64,000 nt of DNA from Epinephelus fuscoguttatus (taxonomy: Eukaryota > Chordata > Actinopteri > Perciformes > Serranidae), in assembly GCF_011397635.1 (NCBI RefSeq), contig NC_064760.1, forward strand, positions 25,307,356 through 25,371,355, read 5' to 3'. Shown piece by piece: positions 1 through 10,288 of this stretch (positions are counted from its first letter, which is position 1; every line of letters starts with the position of its first letter). The notes under the pieces were generated by a model. The model was not told where the DNA came from. It did no database searches and was given only the letters and a program-made list of their open reading frames with translations. The position numbers and the translations under genes are program-made.

Positions 1-1256
1 GTGGGTAAGGAGACTGTCAGCATACTCAACCCCAGCACTAATATCACATCCTCCAATCAATCTGTGACTCCCCCCAGCAATGATGGCCCATATGGTAAGT
101 AGGACTTAAAGCTTCACAGTACTCATTTTATTTTGTGTCAGCTAAACAGACACAGTAAGATTCAATTTTTCATTACGTAAATCAGTTCCTTTGGTCTTTG
201 TTCCCTGAGTCTAAGAGTAGTCCCTGACAATTCAGAGCATCATCCTGGCATGTTGAATGTTGTCCCTTTTAAGATTGTTACTGGTCCGTTTCCTGTCGCA
301 AATCCCATCTTCAGGATTGGGATTCTCACCTGTTGGCACTCAGCCCTTGTTGTCATCATTGCGAGTACTCTGGGATGGTAATGGCGGTGATGAGATGAGA
401 TGAGATGAGATGAGATGAAGAGGGAGCTGAGGATCTGGATGTGAAGAGGAATGGGCTTTTGATAAGTTTGTCCCGGGCTCTGGATGAGGTGACTGGAGGT
501 GAATAGAGTGGAGGAGTGACAGCCGACAGGAGCAGAGAGGAGAACAGATTTAAAGTTTGGTAGCAGCAGCATGAATGGCTGAAGGAGATCGTGACAAAGT
601 TTGATCAGCACACCAAGAAAGGGAACACCCATAGTCAGCTGATTTGTGGAAGTGGTGGGAGTGGGATAGAGAGAGAATTGTGAATGGATATAGCATAATA
701 CCAGAATAATAGCATGTTACAGTCACTGTTTATGAGTCAGGGGTTCACCTCTCCTCTAGACTGAGACTGAAGATGTTTTCATTTACCTTTTAAAGGGTGG
801 TTTTTTGAGATGAATTTGACACGTGATTTCTATTACTCAGTACAAATGTTGATCATTTCTGCTCGCCTGAAGTTGAGTGTAATCACTCTATGTCATCTTA
901 CATGCAAGATAAAGCATTTAGCCTTTAAGCTACACACGTCAATCAGACTTCCTCCAGCAGAGATGACCCCTGGCATTTAAGTAGGTGAAAACTAACTCTC
1001 CTATCACAGCACTAACTTGACCTGTGTTTTTTTATGTCTCTTTATCCAAACAGATCACTCCCTGCTCATATGTGGTGTGAGAGCAGCTGTAGTGATTCTT
1101 GCATTAATTGGGATCTGCATCTTTTTTGCGTGGAAGAAAAAGAAATACAAGATGGCTGCAGGCTCTGGCGTCCGCTATGAGAGGGGACATGAAGAGAACT
1201 CTGTTATGATGGTTGAAGTGAGAAGTTCTGCATCTGAACTTTACAGTAATGTGTGA
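1..1256 (+). CDS. CD2/SLAM-like Ig receptor copy A, 3' part (stalk exon end and membrane/tail exon)
   Basis: Only the end of this gene lies in the window. Positions 1-94 are the 3' part of a Ser/Thr/Asn-rich stalk exon (two N-glycosylation sequons, N-I-T and N-Q-S), ending at TATG|GTAAGT. The last exon, 1,054-1,256, follows an AAACAG acceptor in the matching phase (G|AT gives Asp). It encodes a hydrophobic membrane segment (about 20 residues after DHSLLICGVRAA), a Lys-rich stop-transfer stretch (KKKKYK) and a tail of about 40 residues ending ELYSNV-stop. The tail has no ITIM but a C-terminal YSNV, conserved in copies B and C. The sequence is nearly the same as copy C 10,195-11,301, so the missing 5' exons (signal, V, C2) are expected left of base 1. 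Family assignment rests on the complete copy D. Confidence 0.75.
384..418 (+). repeat. GATGA minisatellite in copy A intron
   Basis: Short tandem array of GATGA/GAGAT units. The same array, with fewer units, is at 10,582-10,607 in copy C, at the matching place in the duplicated intron. Confidence 0.8.
930..985 (+). pseudogene. decayed second stalk-exon copy in copy A
   Basis: In the intron before the membrane exon, a stretch resembles the end of the stalk exon (AATCAGACT, then AGCAGAGATGACCCCTGG, then TTAAGTAGG where the donor should be). A similar stretch follows the stalk exon of copy B near 6,222-6,272. It has no clean donor here, so I read it as a relic of an extra stalk exon. It is deleted in copy C, where flanking sequence joins directly near 11,020. 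Confidence 0.35.
1054..1256 (+). CDS. copy A membrane and short-tail exon
   Basis: Acceptor CAG at 1,051-1,053 and TGA stop at 1,254-1,256. The exon encodes one membrane span and a short basic tail ending in YSNV. It has phase 1 at its 5' side, like every internal exon of this family. Confidence 0.75.
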
Positions 1257-1694
1257 AACCAACGCCTTAGTGTTGTATCTTATCTGCTGTTATCAGCCAT
1301 GTGTCTTTATGGGTGTGAAGATCAAGTTTTGAGTGAAAATTCTCTTCTCTCTTATTCCAGTCTACTTTACTTTTGCCCTCTGCTCAGCAGCTCACTATGA
1401 AAACCTTCTTACAAAAAGCACTGTGAGTGTTTTCTACATTTGAATCACTGTGGACGCTGTGACAGAACAAAGGTTGTGACTCTAGTTCTATGATCCTGAG
1501 TCAGACTGTTTTCACTCAGTCACTTCACTAGTTGTTGATTTGGTGAAAAGACTGTCTTGTTGTGACATTCAGTGCACCACTGCCTCTGGAGAGTAAACAA
1601 GAATCTAGACGCCCACAGCTCCACACACAGTTTATCCTTAAACAGCATGTGAGATTGTGAATTAAGCAAATACTGTCATTTAAGTGGTGTAACT

Positions 1695-1884
1695 CAGTGG
1701 TGTGGTGGTAGCTGATGAGGTGGGTGTGCTACTAAGTAGATGGGCAGGTTACTGAGGAGGAAGTGGGGATACTCTCTTATATATTTCAATGGCTTTTTGG
1801 CTGATAGGCGGGTAAACTGTAAACAGCCAGAGAAAGAGGTGGGTACACTCTGTATACCTGAGCATACCCTCCACTACACCACTG
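1695..1884. mobile_element. hAT-type MITE (190 bp) in copy A 3' flank
   Basis: The ends are inverted (CAGTGGTGTGGTGG at the left; CCACTACACCACTG at the right). The element is flanked by 8-bp direct repeats GTGTAACT / GTGCAACT (1,687-1,694 and 1,885-1,892), the duplication length typical of hAT transposons. The same element at the same place follows copy C (11,742-11,931), so insertion came before that duplication. No coding capacity. Confidence 0.8.
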
Positions 1885-2106
1885 GTGCAACTAATCTTGA
1901 TGCCATTTGGAAGTTATTTTGCTGTAGATTTCCACATTCTCATTGCACTATTGCATTACTTTTGTATATAGGTACTTGATGTAGTGACTGTATATATTTA
2001 ATGTGTGTTTAATAATGTTTATTGAAGCCCAAACTGTAATTGTACAGCATATAAATTAGATGAATATTCCCATATATGATTAAAGGGTTTAACTCGAATT
2101 AAGACT

Positions 2107-2442
2107 CATTCATTCATTCATTCATCTTCTAACCGCTTCATCCTCTTGAGGGTCGCGGGGGGGGCTGGAGCCTATCCCAGCTACATCGGGCGAGAGGCGG
2201 GGTACACCCTGGACAGGTCGCCAGACTATCGCAGGGCTGACACATAGAGACAAAGAACCATTCACGCTCACATTCACACCTACGGACAATTTAGAGTTAT
2301 CAATTAACCTAGTCCCCAATCTGCATGTCTTTGGACTGTGGGAGGAAGCCGGAGTGCCCGGAGAGAACCCACGCTGACACGGGGAGAACATGCAAACTCC
2401 ACACAGAAGGGCTCCCACGCCCGGGATCGAACCGGCAACCCT
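2107..2442. mobile_element. fish interspersed repeat (LINE-tail-like) with 14-bp target duplication
   Basis: 336-bp insert flanked by perfect direct repeats CTCGAATTAAGACT (2,093-2,106 and 2,443-2,456). It contains a segment I know as a very common teleost repeat (GGAGCCTATCCCAGC, then CATGTCTTTGGACTGTGGGA). A second divergent copy is at 23,855-24,590. The matching site after copy C (about 12,130) is empty. The long target duplication suggests insertion by a LINE-type mechanism. The exact family needs a repeat-library search. Confidence 0.7.
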
Positions 2443-3322
2443 CTCGAATTAAGACTGAATTATGTAAATAATAGTTTGTGTTTTTCTGATTTAATTAGGC
2501 CTATAATTACTAATACAGGTCTGTTTTGCTTCCATGTTTATGTAAAACCTTTCAAAGCATTTATTATGAAAGGCTTTAATTTAGTTTCTTCCTAGTGTTG
2601 TTATTCATTCAAAACCTGTCAATCACTTAGTCATGTGGCATCAGTTAATTTGTTTAAGTCCTTGTGTTGACATGTTGATCACGGACTGTACCTTTAATGA
2701 CTGCAGAGAACTGAATCAAACTTTCAGACTCATTATCAGAATTAGTGGGTGTGATGTTTCCCTCTACTGGTTTACAGAGGCATTACTGTTGCTAATGGAT
2801 AATTCTGTATTCGTTAAAACTCTGTGTTGACAACATGTAAACATTTCAGGGAAAACGATCAATGAAAAATGTTCACAGATCTGTAACTGCCTTCAGAGGC
2901 TTCACTGAAACAGCTTCACCAGATGTTAAGTGTAAAATATGACTGTTCATTGCTGCAGGTGCAATGTCAGAAGTGTTTTCATATTTTAGGGCATTTGTCT
3001 TTAATCAACAGTGGAGGGCAACAGAGTCTGAAGAGACCACAGAGACAAAGAGAGTGTGACAAGGAAATGTACAGGTGAACTTTAAAGCAGGAACAGTGCA
3101 GAGGTTAGTACAGAGTAGCATGGCTTTCAGACCACTGTGGGCCAACAGCACAGTGTGAATGTCCATATTTTATTTTATTTTATTTTTTACATTTTATATT
3201 TATTTTTGAGACATTTGTGTTTCACGTCAGTTACAGAGACTTCACGGTTGTTTTCAGAACCAGTAACATATCATTGCGTCTTACATTGTAATGTTGTCTC
3301 ATTTCCCACTCAGTTTATTGAA

Positions 3323-3328
3323 AATAAA
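3323..3328 (+). terminator. candidate polyadenylation signal, copy A side
   Basis: AATAAA within a block (about 2,990-3,360) that recurs after copy B, where it sits 430 bp after the stop codon. Here it is 2 kb after the copy A stop, so its use by copy A is uncertain. Confidence 0.4.
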
Positions 3329-3676
3329 AAGATGTCACACTGTGCACGTTAATATTGTGTAAAAGTTTTAATCTTAAAATCCATACGTTCATCTGTCTCG
3401 AATGTGGAGGATGATTGAACAGGACATAACAGAAAAAAGAGAAGATCTTGTGGGAGATGCTGTGTTTATGGCTACTACACTGTATGAAGACACTTTGTTC
3501 CACTTCTTTTTGAGTAGCATGACAGAATTTCCTGGTAGTGTGTGGTTAAATGTAACATGTAATTATAAAACACAGAACTTCAGAAACCACTTCCAGACTT
3601 GTGTTTATTTATTTATTTTTTGTCATCAGCATCCTTTTAAGGTTTTCATACCATCTAGTCAGACTGCTCTCAGCAT

Positions 3677-3690
3677 AAATGAGGAAGTGA
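3677..3690 (+). promoter_or_regulatory. PU.1/ETS-like site upstream of copy B
   Basis: AAATGAGGAAGTGA matches the purine-rich PU.1/ETS consensus, about 155 bp before the copy B start codon. The same site lies before copy C (7,288-7,301), and a related AAAAGGGGAAGTAAAA precedes copy D. This fits leukocyte expression, but is a motif match only. Confidence 0.4.
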
Positions 3691-3843
3691 CCAGTTGGCC
3701 ACAATGATCTGCCTCCTTTCTCCTGCTGATCACTAAGAGAAGACATTTCAGGCTGCTCAGTTAGTGTGTGCACGTTTGCTGTTAAATAAAGTAGAAACTC
3801 TTGTGTGTAAGCTGCTGACTGGGTCAACAGAGTCTGAGGAGAC

Positions 3844-3892
3844 ATGGAAGCTGTGATCGGACTGTTGCTGATGATACTGGGAGTCTCTCATG
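3844..3892 (+). CDS. copy B signal-peptide exon
   Basis: MEAVIGLLLMILGVSH: short N terminus with a hydrophobic core, ending CATG|GTGAGC in phase 1. The ATG follows GAGAC and is conserved in copy C with about 200 bp of near-identical upstream sequence. Confidence 0.75.
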
Positions 3893-4465
3893 GTGAGCTG
3901 TGACAGTATTTTCAAGTCTCGTTAAAAAGTACATCATCTTCACTGATATGTGTTGCAGCTGATATACTGACCCACACTGGGAAGAATCATGACACATAAA
4001 TGAATTAGATATTATTAAATATGTTTTTTCAGCTCTGGTCTTCACTTGACTGCCATAGATCTATGATGTTGACACAAACTGAAAGTTTTCTCTGCTCTGA
4101 TTTTAAGTGATGGTTTGTGTATAACTATTATTTACATATGACAGTAACTTAAAGATTCAGTATTCTAGATTGATTTTATTCTCACTCAGTTACTGAACTT
4201 AAAAGGGAGGATTGCAAACGCAGCTCAATAACTAAATGTAGCCTACTGCTAAGAGGAGGGAACTTTGTACACGAGTCTTAAGGAGAAATGATTTTCTGTC
4301 AGATATTTGTTTTTGGCTCTCCTGCACCAGGACACTTCACTGTCTGCATTGAGAGAAGCATAAATCCCATATATTGTTTTCAGTTCTTGAGTTTTTCAAA
4401 AATTAATGGAATAGAATATTATTATTCCTAATTTTCTATCTCATTTTTTAATCTTTCATTTCCAG

Positions 4466-4786
4466 GTGAGGAAACCTCCTGTGATGGCAGACAGGATGGA
4501 GCTCAGTGTTATGGAGCTTTGGGAGGAACTGTGGTCCTCCGGCTGATGGACAGCGCCTCAGAAATATTTAGCTACCAATGGTCAAACAAAACAACACGAA
4601 TACTCTCTGGGAGAAAGAATCTGATTGTGTCTAATGAGATAGAGATCAGATCATCATTTACTCCCAGTGATGGAACATTTAGGATCAATAACCTGAGCAG
4701 GAGTGATGAAGGAGAATATACTCTTGAAATCTTTGATTCAAATGGGCGGAGATCAGAGCAGTGGACTCTACATTTGTCCATTCAAA
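4466..4786 (+). CDS. copy B V-like Ig exon
   Basis: 107 codons. Two cysteines lie at the N-terminal edge (SCDGRQDGAQC). A GGTVVLRL B strand has no canonical Cys; then come Y-x-W in the C strand and DEGEY in the F strand, followed by an FDSNG turn. Lack of the usual V disulfide is a CD2-family trait. The final codon and donor (CAAA|GTGAAT) are weaker than in C and D. Confidence 0.75.
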
Positions 4787-4925
4787 GTGAATAACTTTTT
4801 TACTGGGAAATTTATTAACACTGATAGACATTCATGTCATATTCCATTGCTATGTGATATTCTACATAATATGTGTAACTATGCCTGTAACTATATGAAA
4901 AGTCATCTGAGTGTGTTTCCTTCAG

Positions 4926-5165
4926 CTCCTGTGTCCTCTGTCCTGCTGGTCTCTGAGTGTCTGTCCCAGGGAGAGATGAGGGTGTCCTGCTCCTCTGAGG
5001 GAGGGGACAGTCCTCAGTACAGCTGGACTCTGGATGGACACACACTGACAGATGCTGAGCTCCTCTCTGGAAGCACTGAGACCACCAACATCACTCTGAA
5101 ACAACACGTCTCAGGACAACTGGTCTGCTCAGTCAGGAATAAAGTCAGTAGCATATCTACCTGTG
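4926..5165 (+). CDS. copy B C2-like Ig exon
   Basis: Starts after TTCAG. Encodes VSSVLLVSECLSQGEMRVSC with a W strand (YSWTLDG) and LVCSVRNKVSS, the Cys pair of a C2 fold plus extra Cys, ending STC|G. Open throughout, but six codons shorter than the copy D exon near its 3' end. Confidence 0.75.
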
Positions 5166-5170
5166 GTGAG

Positions 5171-5883
5171 TAAATAGGAGAGCAGGGGGTTATCTCCGGA
5201 CAATTAACTGGTTTAGAGTGGCAAGGTGTAGGGTGTGTGTCCCCGTTAAAGAAAACGGATACAGATGTCCAGTTGGAGGTTGATTTATTAACCGTGGTCT
5301 GCAATAGCAACACAAAGTAACAATCAGCATAGCACACACCATACATAATACGCAAACATAATAAAATAGCTGAGGCTACAAAGGACTGTATGCCGTAATA
5401 AATGATATTATATGAATCATACAATGTAAACAAATAACCTCACACGAGGCACTCGTGAGATGAGAGCATACTGTGGGACTTAGCTTATTAGCTTCACATC
5501 ACAGCAGCATGAGATAGCATTAGCTTATACACAGATAAATAATACACATTAACACAATATTAACAATCAACTTAGACAGTGAAACGTCATTAAACTCACC
5601 TTCTGGCATTTACACACAGCAATAAACCATGGCGTGATGATGAATGTTGGGAAAAGGTACAAGGAAAATAACAGGCTATCCGCCGCTGTATCAGGAGAAA
5701 ACTAAACTTTCACAGTGCGGCATCTCTCACACAGGTGTGGTGCTTTCAATAGCGTCGGAACGACTATGGTGCGTTCAAACGCGTAGGACATATGGAAACT
5801 AACCGATAAACACAATGCAACTGAACGGGATTTTAGCTCAATAAACAAGTTAATAACACATAAACAACATGGGCTTTCTAACA
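5171..5883 (-). mobile_element. possible solo LTR-like insertion in copy B intron
   Basis: Copies C and D have only about 90 nt between C2 and stalk exons; B has 885. The extra block is bounded by GTGAG on both sides (5,166-5,170 and 5,884-5,888), giving a 5-bp direct repeat. Read on the minus strand it starts TGTTAG and carries AATAAA in the distal part, as an LTR would. No coding sequence. The other terminus is not a clean CA, so the class is uncertain. Confidence 0.35.
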
Positions 5884-6050
5884 GTGAGTGAGAAGATGAC
5901 AATACAAGGATATGATATTATTATACTAATAACTATGGTCACTCTGTACATCAGATATGGTTGCTCTGTTTTGTTGCTCACAGGTTTCATGTTTATGACA
6001 CTGATGATTAACTGTACATCTGTCAGTGATGTGTTTTTTTTCCTCTTCAG

Positions 6051-6185
6051 GCTTCACATTCATTAACTGCCCCTTACACTATGGGATGCGCATGTCACAG
6101 TAGGTATTTTCAGCCAATAACACCCTGTGTATTGAGCCAACAACAGCTCCTACAACGATCCCAGAAACTGAGGCCTCCACTGTGG
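6051..6185 (+). pseudogene. copy B stalk exon with in-frame TAG
   Basis: Homologous to 10,070-10,288 (C) and 17,130-17,351 (D). TAG at 6,101-6,103 replaces the Trp of SQWVF. Similarity to the longer stalk stops just after the internal GTAAGG at 6,186, so the exon probably ends at GTGG|GTAAGG. Confidence 0.65.
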
Positions 6186-6343
6186 GTAAGGAGAGTAACA
6201 CTGGTGTCCATAAACTCCTCAAGTCACATCAGACATTCCAGTCAAACTATGATAAGCCCTGGTACTTAAGTAAGCAAACAATGAACTCTCCTGTCACAGG
6301 ACTAACTTGACCTGTGTTGTTTTGTGTCTCTTTATCCAAACAG

Positions 6344-6546
6344 ATCACTCCCTGCTCATGTGTGGTGTGAGAGCAGCTGTGGTGATTCTTGTGTTAATTG
6401 GGATCTGCGTCTTTTTTGCTTGGAAGAAGAAGAAATACAAGATGGCTGCAGGCTCTGGCGTCCGCTGTAAGAGGGGACATGAAGAGAACTCTGTTATGAT
6501 GGTTGAAGTGAAAAGCTCTGCATGTGAACTTTACAGTAACGTGTGA
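6344..6546 (+). CDS. copy B membrane and short-tail exon
   Basis: Same structure as copy A: DHSLLMCGVRAA, a membrane span, KKKKYK, then a tail ending CELYSNV. The stop is the TGA at 6,544-6,546. Open and well conserved despite the stop in the preceding exon. Confidence 0.7.
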
Positions 6547-6976
6547 AACCAAGGCCTTAGTGTTTATCATCTGCTGTGATTGCCTGCTGCCTTTAATCAA
6601 CAGCTGCCAGTGGAGGGCGACAGAGTCTGAAGAGACCACAGAGACAAAGAGAGTGTGACAAGGAAATGTACAGGTGAACTTTAAAGCAGGAACAGTGCAG
6701 AGGTTAGTACAGAGTAGCATGACTTTCAGACCACTGTGGGCCAACAGCACAGTGTGAATGTCCATATTTTGGCACCTTTGGATGACATATTGTTGCCTTT
6801 GTTGTTGGTGGGGTTTTTTGAGACATTTGTGTTTCACGTCAGTTACAGAGACTTCATGGTTGTTTTCAGAACCAGTGACATATCATTGCCTGTGTATAGA
6901 TAGTTAAAGTATTAGTAATGAAATATCTTGTGTCTTACATTGTAATGTTGTCTCATTTCCCACTCAGTTTATTGAA

Positions 6977-6982
6977 AATAAA
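6977..6982 (+). terminator. candidate polyadenylation signal of copy B
   Basis: AATAAA 431 bp after the copy B stop codon, in a block shared with 3,300-3,350. Confidence 0.5.
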
Positions 6983-7287
6983 AAGATGTCACACTGTGCG
7001 TATGCACACATTGTGCAAGAGTTTTAATCTTAAAATCCATACGTTCATCTTTGTCAAATGTGGAGAATGATTGAAAAGGACATAACAGAAAAAAAAGAGA
7101 CGACTTTGTGGGAGAAGCTGTGTTTATGGTTTATGTAGTGTAAGAAGACACTTTGTTTCACTTTTTTCTGAGTACAATGACAGAATTTCCTGGTTTTGTA
7201 TGACTAAATTAACATCTAATCATAAAACACAGAACTTCAGCATCCTTTTAAGGCTTTCATGCCATCTAGTCAGACTGCTCTCAACAT

Positions 7288-7301
7288 AAATGAGGAAGTG
7301 A
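7288..7301 (+). promoter_or_regulatory. PU.1/ETS-like site upstream of copy C
   Basis: AAATGAGGAAGTGA, about 155 bp before the copy C start codon, in the same position as in copy B. Confidence 0.4.
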
Positions 7302-7454
7302 CCAGTTGGCCACAATGATCTGCCACCTTTCTCCTGCTGATCACTAAGAGAAGACATTTCAGGCTGCTCAGTTAGTGTGTGCATGTTTGCTGTTAAATAA
7401 AGTAGAAACTCTTGTGTGTAAGCTGCTGACTGGGTCAACAGAGTCTGAGGAGAC

Positions 7455-7503
7455 ATGGAAGCTGTGATCGGACTGTTGCTGATGATACTGGGAGTCTCTC
7501 ATG
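7455..7503 (+). CDS. copy C signal-peptide exon
   Basis: Identical in sequence to the copy B signal exon, including the ATG context and CATG|GTGAGC donor. Confidence 0.75.
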
Positions 7504-8315
7504 GTGAGCTGTGACAGTATTTTCAAGTCTCGTTAAAAAGTACATCATCTTCATTGATATGTTTTGCAGCTGATATACTGACCCACACTGGGAAGAATCA
7601 TGACACATAAATGAATTAGATATTATTAAATATGTTTTTTCAGCTCTGGTCTTCACTTGACTGCCATAGATCTATGATGTTGACACAAACTGACAGTTTT
7701 CTCTGCTCTGATTTTAAGTGATGGTTCACTGTAAAATAACAGAGATATACTGGCAGCAGGGACGCCAACATTTTCCTGTTATTTTACAAGGCATCTGCTG
7801 TAATTTATTGTAACAGTTTAATTGTTCTGTAATTTTACAGCGCATCTACCCTAATTTATTTCTCAGTATATCACAGTATTTTGGATTACAGTACCTGACA
7901 GCAGGGTAACTATGGGTTATGGTAAATTTACTGTATGCCAGTATGGTACTGTTTCTTCACAAATAATAAGAAAATCTGCCATTTTGCATATACTTGCTCT
8001 AAATCTCCACAAATTGAAAGTAAACAGGGCTTCTAAAATTCTACACTGAATGGCAAGTCAGCAGGTTAAGCTATGTGGAAAACTATTTTTACATATGACA
8101 GTAAATTAAAGCTTCACTATCCCAGATTAATTTCATTTACTGATTTATACTCTTGAAACCTCGGATTCATGTAGAGGAATAACAGAGGAGCAGAGTTAAA
8201 TATATTCTTATACCCTCTGGTGAAGTGATATTAATAAATGTACATGTCATATTTTATTGCTAAACTACTGTACATTTCATATTCTGCACATACCTGTATC
8301 TTCATATCTGGCCTG

Positions 8316-9039
8316 CTGTGGTGGAACATATGCTCAGATGTTTTACTGAAGTAAAAGTCAAACACCGCATTATAGAAAAACAAGTAAAAGTCATGCACTA
8401 AAAATCTTACTTGGGCAAAAGTACTTAAGTATTAGCATCAAAATATACTTAAATTACCAAAAGTAAAAGTACTCATTACAAATATATCAATTTTCAGAAT
8501 GCATATCTTATACTGTGTGATTATCATTGCAGCTGGTAAAGGTGGATTTATTTATTGACTTCATATACTGCTCAGCTTGTGAATATCCCACACTGATCAT
8601 GAAAGTCTTATCTGATATTAACCTGTAATAATACACCATCATTTATTTGTTGATTATATTTTGTGTTATTAATCTGAGTTTTCAAAGAAACTAGTACATT
8701 TTCAAACATGTGTGGAGTAAAAAGTATAAGTGTTGTCTCTGAAAGGGAGTAGAAATATAAAGTAGCAGAAAATGGAAATACTCACGTACAAGTAGACAAA
8801 AACCAGTGGTGCAGTGGTAGCTGATGAGGTGGGCGAACTTCTAAGTAGATGTGAAGGTTACTGAGGAGGAAGTGGTATACTCTCCTATATATTTGGGTGA
8901 TAGGTGGGTATGCTGTAAACAGCCAGAAAAAGAGGTGGGTTACCCTGTATACTTGTGTGTACCCTCCACTACAGCACTGCTCTAAACTGTACTGAAGTAC
9001 AGAACTTAAGTAAATGTACTCAGTTACATTTCACCACTG
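8316..9039. mobile_element. hAT-like non-autonomous element in copy C intron 1
   Basis: The ends CTGTGGTGGAAC and TTTCACCACTG are inverted relatives. The interior is rich in AAGTAAAAGTACT units, which I recognise as a common fish hAT-derived repeat. It contains a nested 166-bp copy (8,814-8,979) of the MITE seen at 1,695 and 11,742. No coding sequence. Confidence 0.6.
8814..8979. mobile_element. nested hAT-type MITE
   Basis: CAGTGGTGCAGTGG at the left and CCACTACAGCACTG at the right; internal sequence matches 1,695-1,884. Inserted inside the element at 8,316-9,039. Confidence 0.6.
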
Positions 9040-9190
9040 GTCACAGGTCTGTGTAATTCTCAGCTGCACAAGAACAACTTCCTGATTGCAAACCGTGGTC
9101 TGAGAGAGAAACAGCTGCAGCAAACTGTTTCTATTTGACAGGCATCTCTGTTATTGTCCTTCATTTAGGAGAAATCAAAAGATAAAACTG

Positions 9191-9224
9191 TTATCTTTAT
9201 TATTATTATTATTATTATTATTTT
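9191..9224. repeat. (ATT)n microsatellite next to copy C V exon
   Basis: TTATTATTATT run just upstream of the V-exon acceptor. A shorter one is at 16,157-16,177 before the copy D V exon. Confidence 0.8.
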
Positions 9225-9239
9225 TTTACATCTTTCCAG

Positions 9240-9560
9240 GTGAGGAAACCTCCTGTGATGGCAGACAGGATGGAGCTCAGTGTTATGGAGCTTTGGGAGG
9301 AACTGTGGTCCTCCGGCTGATGGACAGCGCCTCAGAAATATTTAGCTACGAATGGTCAACCAAAACAACAGTAATACTCCATGGGAGAGAGAATCGCTTT
9401 GTGACTAATGTGATAAAAACCAGATCATCATTTACTCCCAGTGATGGAACATTTAGGATCAATAACCTGAGCTGGAATGATGGTGGGGAATATAAAATTA
9501 AAACCTTCAATTCAGACGGACATCCGTTAAAGCAGCAGACTCTACAGCTGACCATTCAAG
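9240..9560 (+). CDS. copy C V-like Ig exon
   Basis: 107 codons, open, acceptor TTTCCAG and donor CAAG|GTATGT. Identical to B and D for about 100 nt at the start and in a 51-nt central block. It differs mostly by amino-acid changes at the C-C' region (SYEWSTKTTVILHGREN) and the F-G region (KIKTFNSDGHPLKQQ). Confidence 0.8.
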
Positions 9561-9723
9561 GTATGTAACTTTTCTACTGAGAAATTTACTAACAGTGATA
9601 GACATTCACGTCATACTCTACATATAGCTCATATTTATCTCTGTCTGGCCTGTTCTGTATCAGAAACTGTATAAAATGACCAAGATGTTAATATGAAAAG
9701 TCATCTGAGTGTGTTTCCTTCAG

Positions 9724-9979
9724 CTCCTGTGTCCTCTGTCCTGCTGGTCTCTGAGTGTCTGTCCCAGGGAGAGATGAGGGTGTCCTGCTCCTCTGAGGAG
9801 GGACAGTCCTCAGTACAGCTGGACTCTGGATGGACACACACTGACAGACGCTGAGCTCCTCTCTGGAAACACTGAGACCACCAACATCACTCTGAAACAA
9901 CACGTCTCAGGACAACTGGTCTGCTCAGTCAGGAATAATGTCAGCAGTGTCTCAAAAGAAATGAAGGTGACTAACTGTG
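9724..9979 (+). pseudogene. copy C C2-like Ig exon with 2-nt deletion
   Basis: Aligned to 16,781-17,038 of copy D. The deletion near 9,796-9,803 leads to TGA at 9,852. The 3' part past the deletion still encodes the intact C2 pattern in another frame, so the break is recent. Confidence 0.75.
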
Positions 9980-10069
9980 GTGAGTGAGAACATGAGTAAA
10001 AAACAGTTTGATGATTATGACACTGATGATAAACTGTACATCAGTCATTGATCTGTTTCTTTCCTTCAG

Positions 10070-10288
10070 GCTTCACATTCATGGCTTGCCCCTTACCCAA
10101 TGGGAAGCACATATTACAGTGGGTGTTTGCAGCCAATAACACCCTGTGTATTGAGCCAACAACAGCTCCTACCACGACCACAGAAACATCCACTGTGGGT
10201 AAGGAGACTGTCAGCATACTCAACCCCAGCACTAATATCACATCCTCCAATCAAACTGTGACTCCCCCCAGCAATGATGGCCCATATG
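10070..10288 (+). CDS. copy C stalk exon
   Basis: Encodes GFTFMACPLPNGKHILQWVF and a Thr-rich stalk with several N-x-T sequons, ending TATG|GTAAGT. An internal GTGG|GTAAGG at 10,198/10,199 is also phase 1 and would remove exactly 30 codons. Confidence 0.7.

Larger units (their letters stand above)
3844..6546 (+). pseudogene. CD2/SLAM-like Ig receptor copy B (stop codon in stalk exon)
   Basis: Exons: signal 3,844-3,892; V-like 4,466-4,786; C2-like 4,926-5,165; stalk 6,051-about 6,185; membrane/tail 6,344-6,546. Signal, V and C2 are open and in phase. In the stalk exon, the Trp codon found in copies C and D (CAG TGG GTG) is TAG at 6,101-6,103, so a protein using this exon ends before the membrane and could only be secreted. 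All internal exons are phase 1 at both sides, so skipping the stalk exon would restore a V-C2-membrane receptor. The C2 exon is 18 nt shorter than in D. The V donor is weak (CAAA|GTGAAT), and the intron before the stalk exon carries a 0.7-kb insertion. It may be a pseudogene or an alternatively spliced gene; transcripts would decide. Confidence 0.65.

Noticed and set aside
384..418. CRISPR-like short repeats
   Set aside because: Contiguous 5-bp units with no spacers in an animal intron; a simple minisatellite.
240..632. 130-codon open frame on the minus strand (and a shorter twin at 10,534-10,821)
   Set aside because: It lies in the intron between stalk and membrane exons of copies A and C, contains the GATGA minisatellite (giving SSHLISSHH repeats), and its length differs between near-identical copies.
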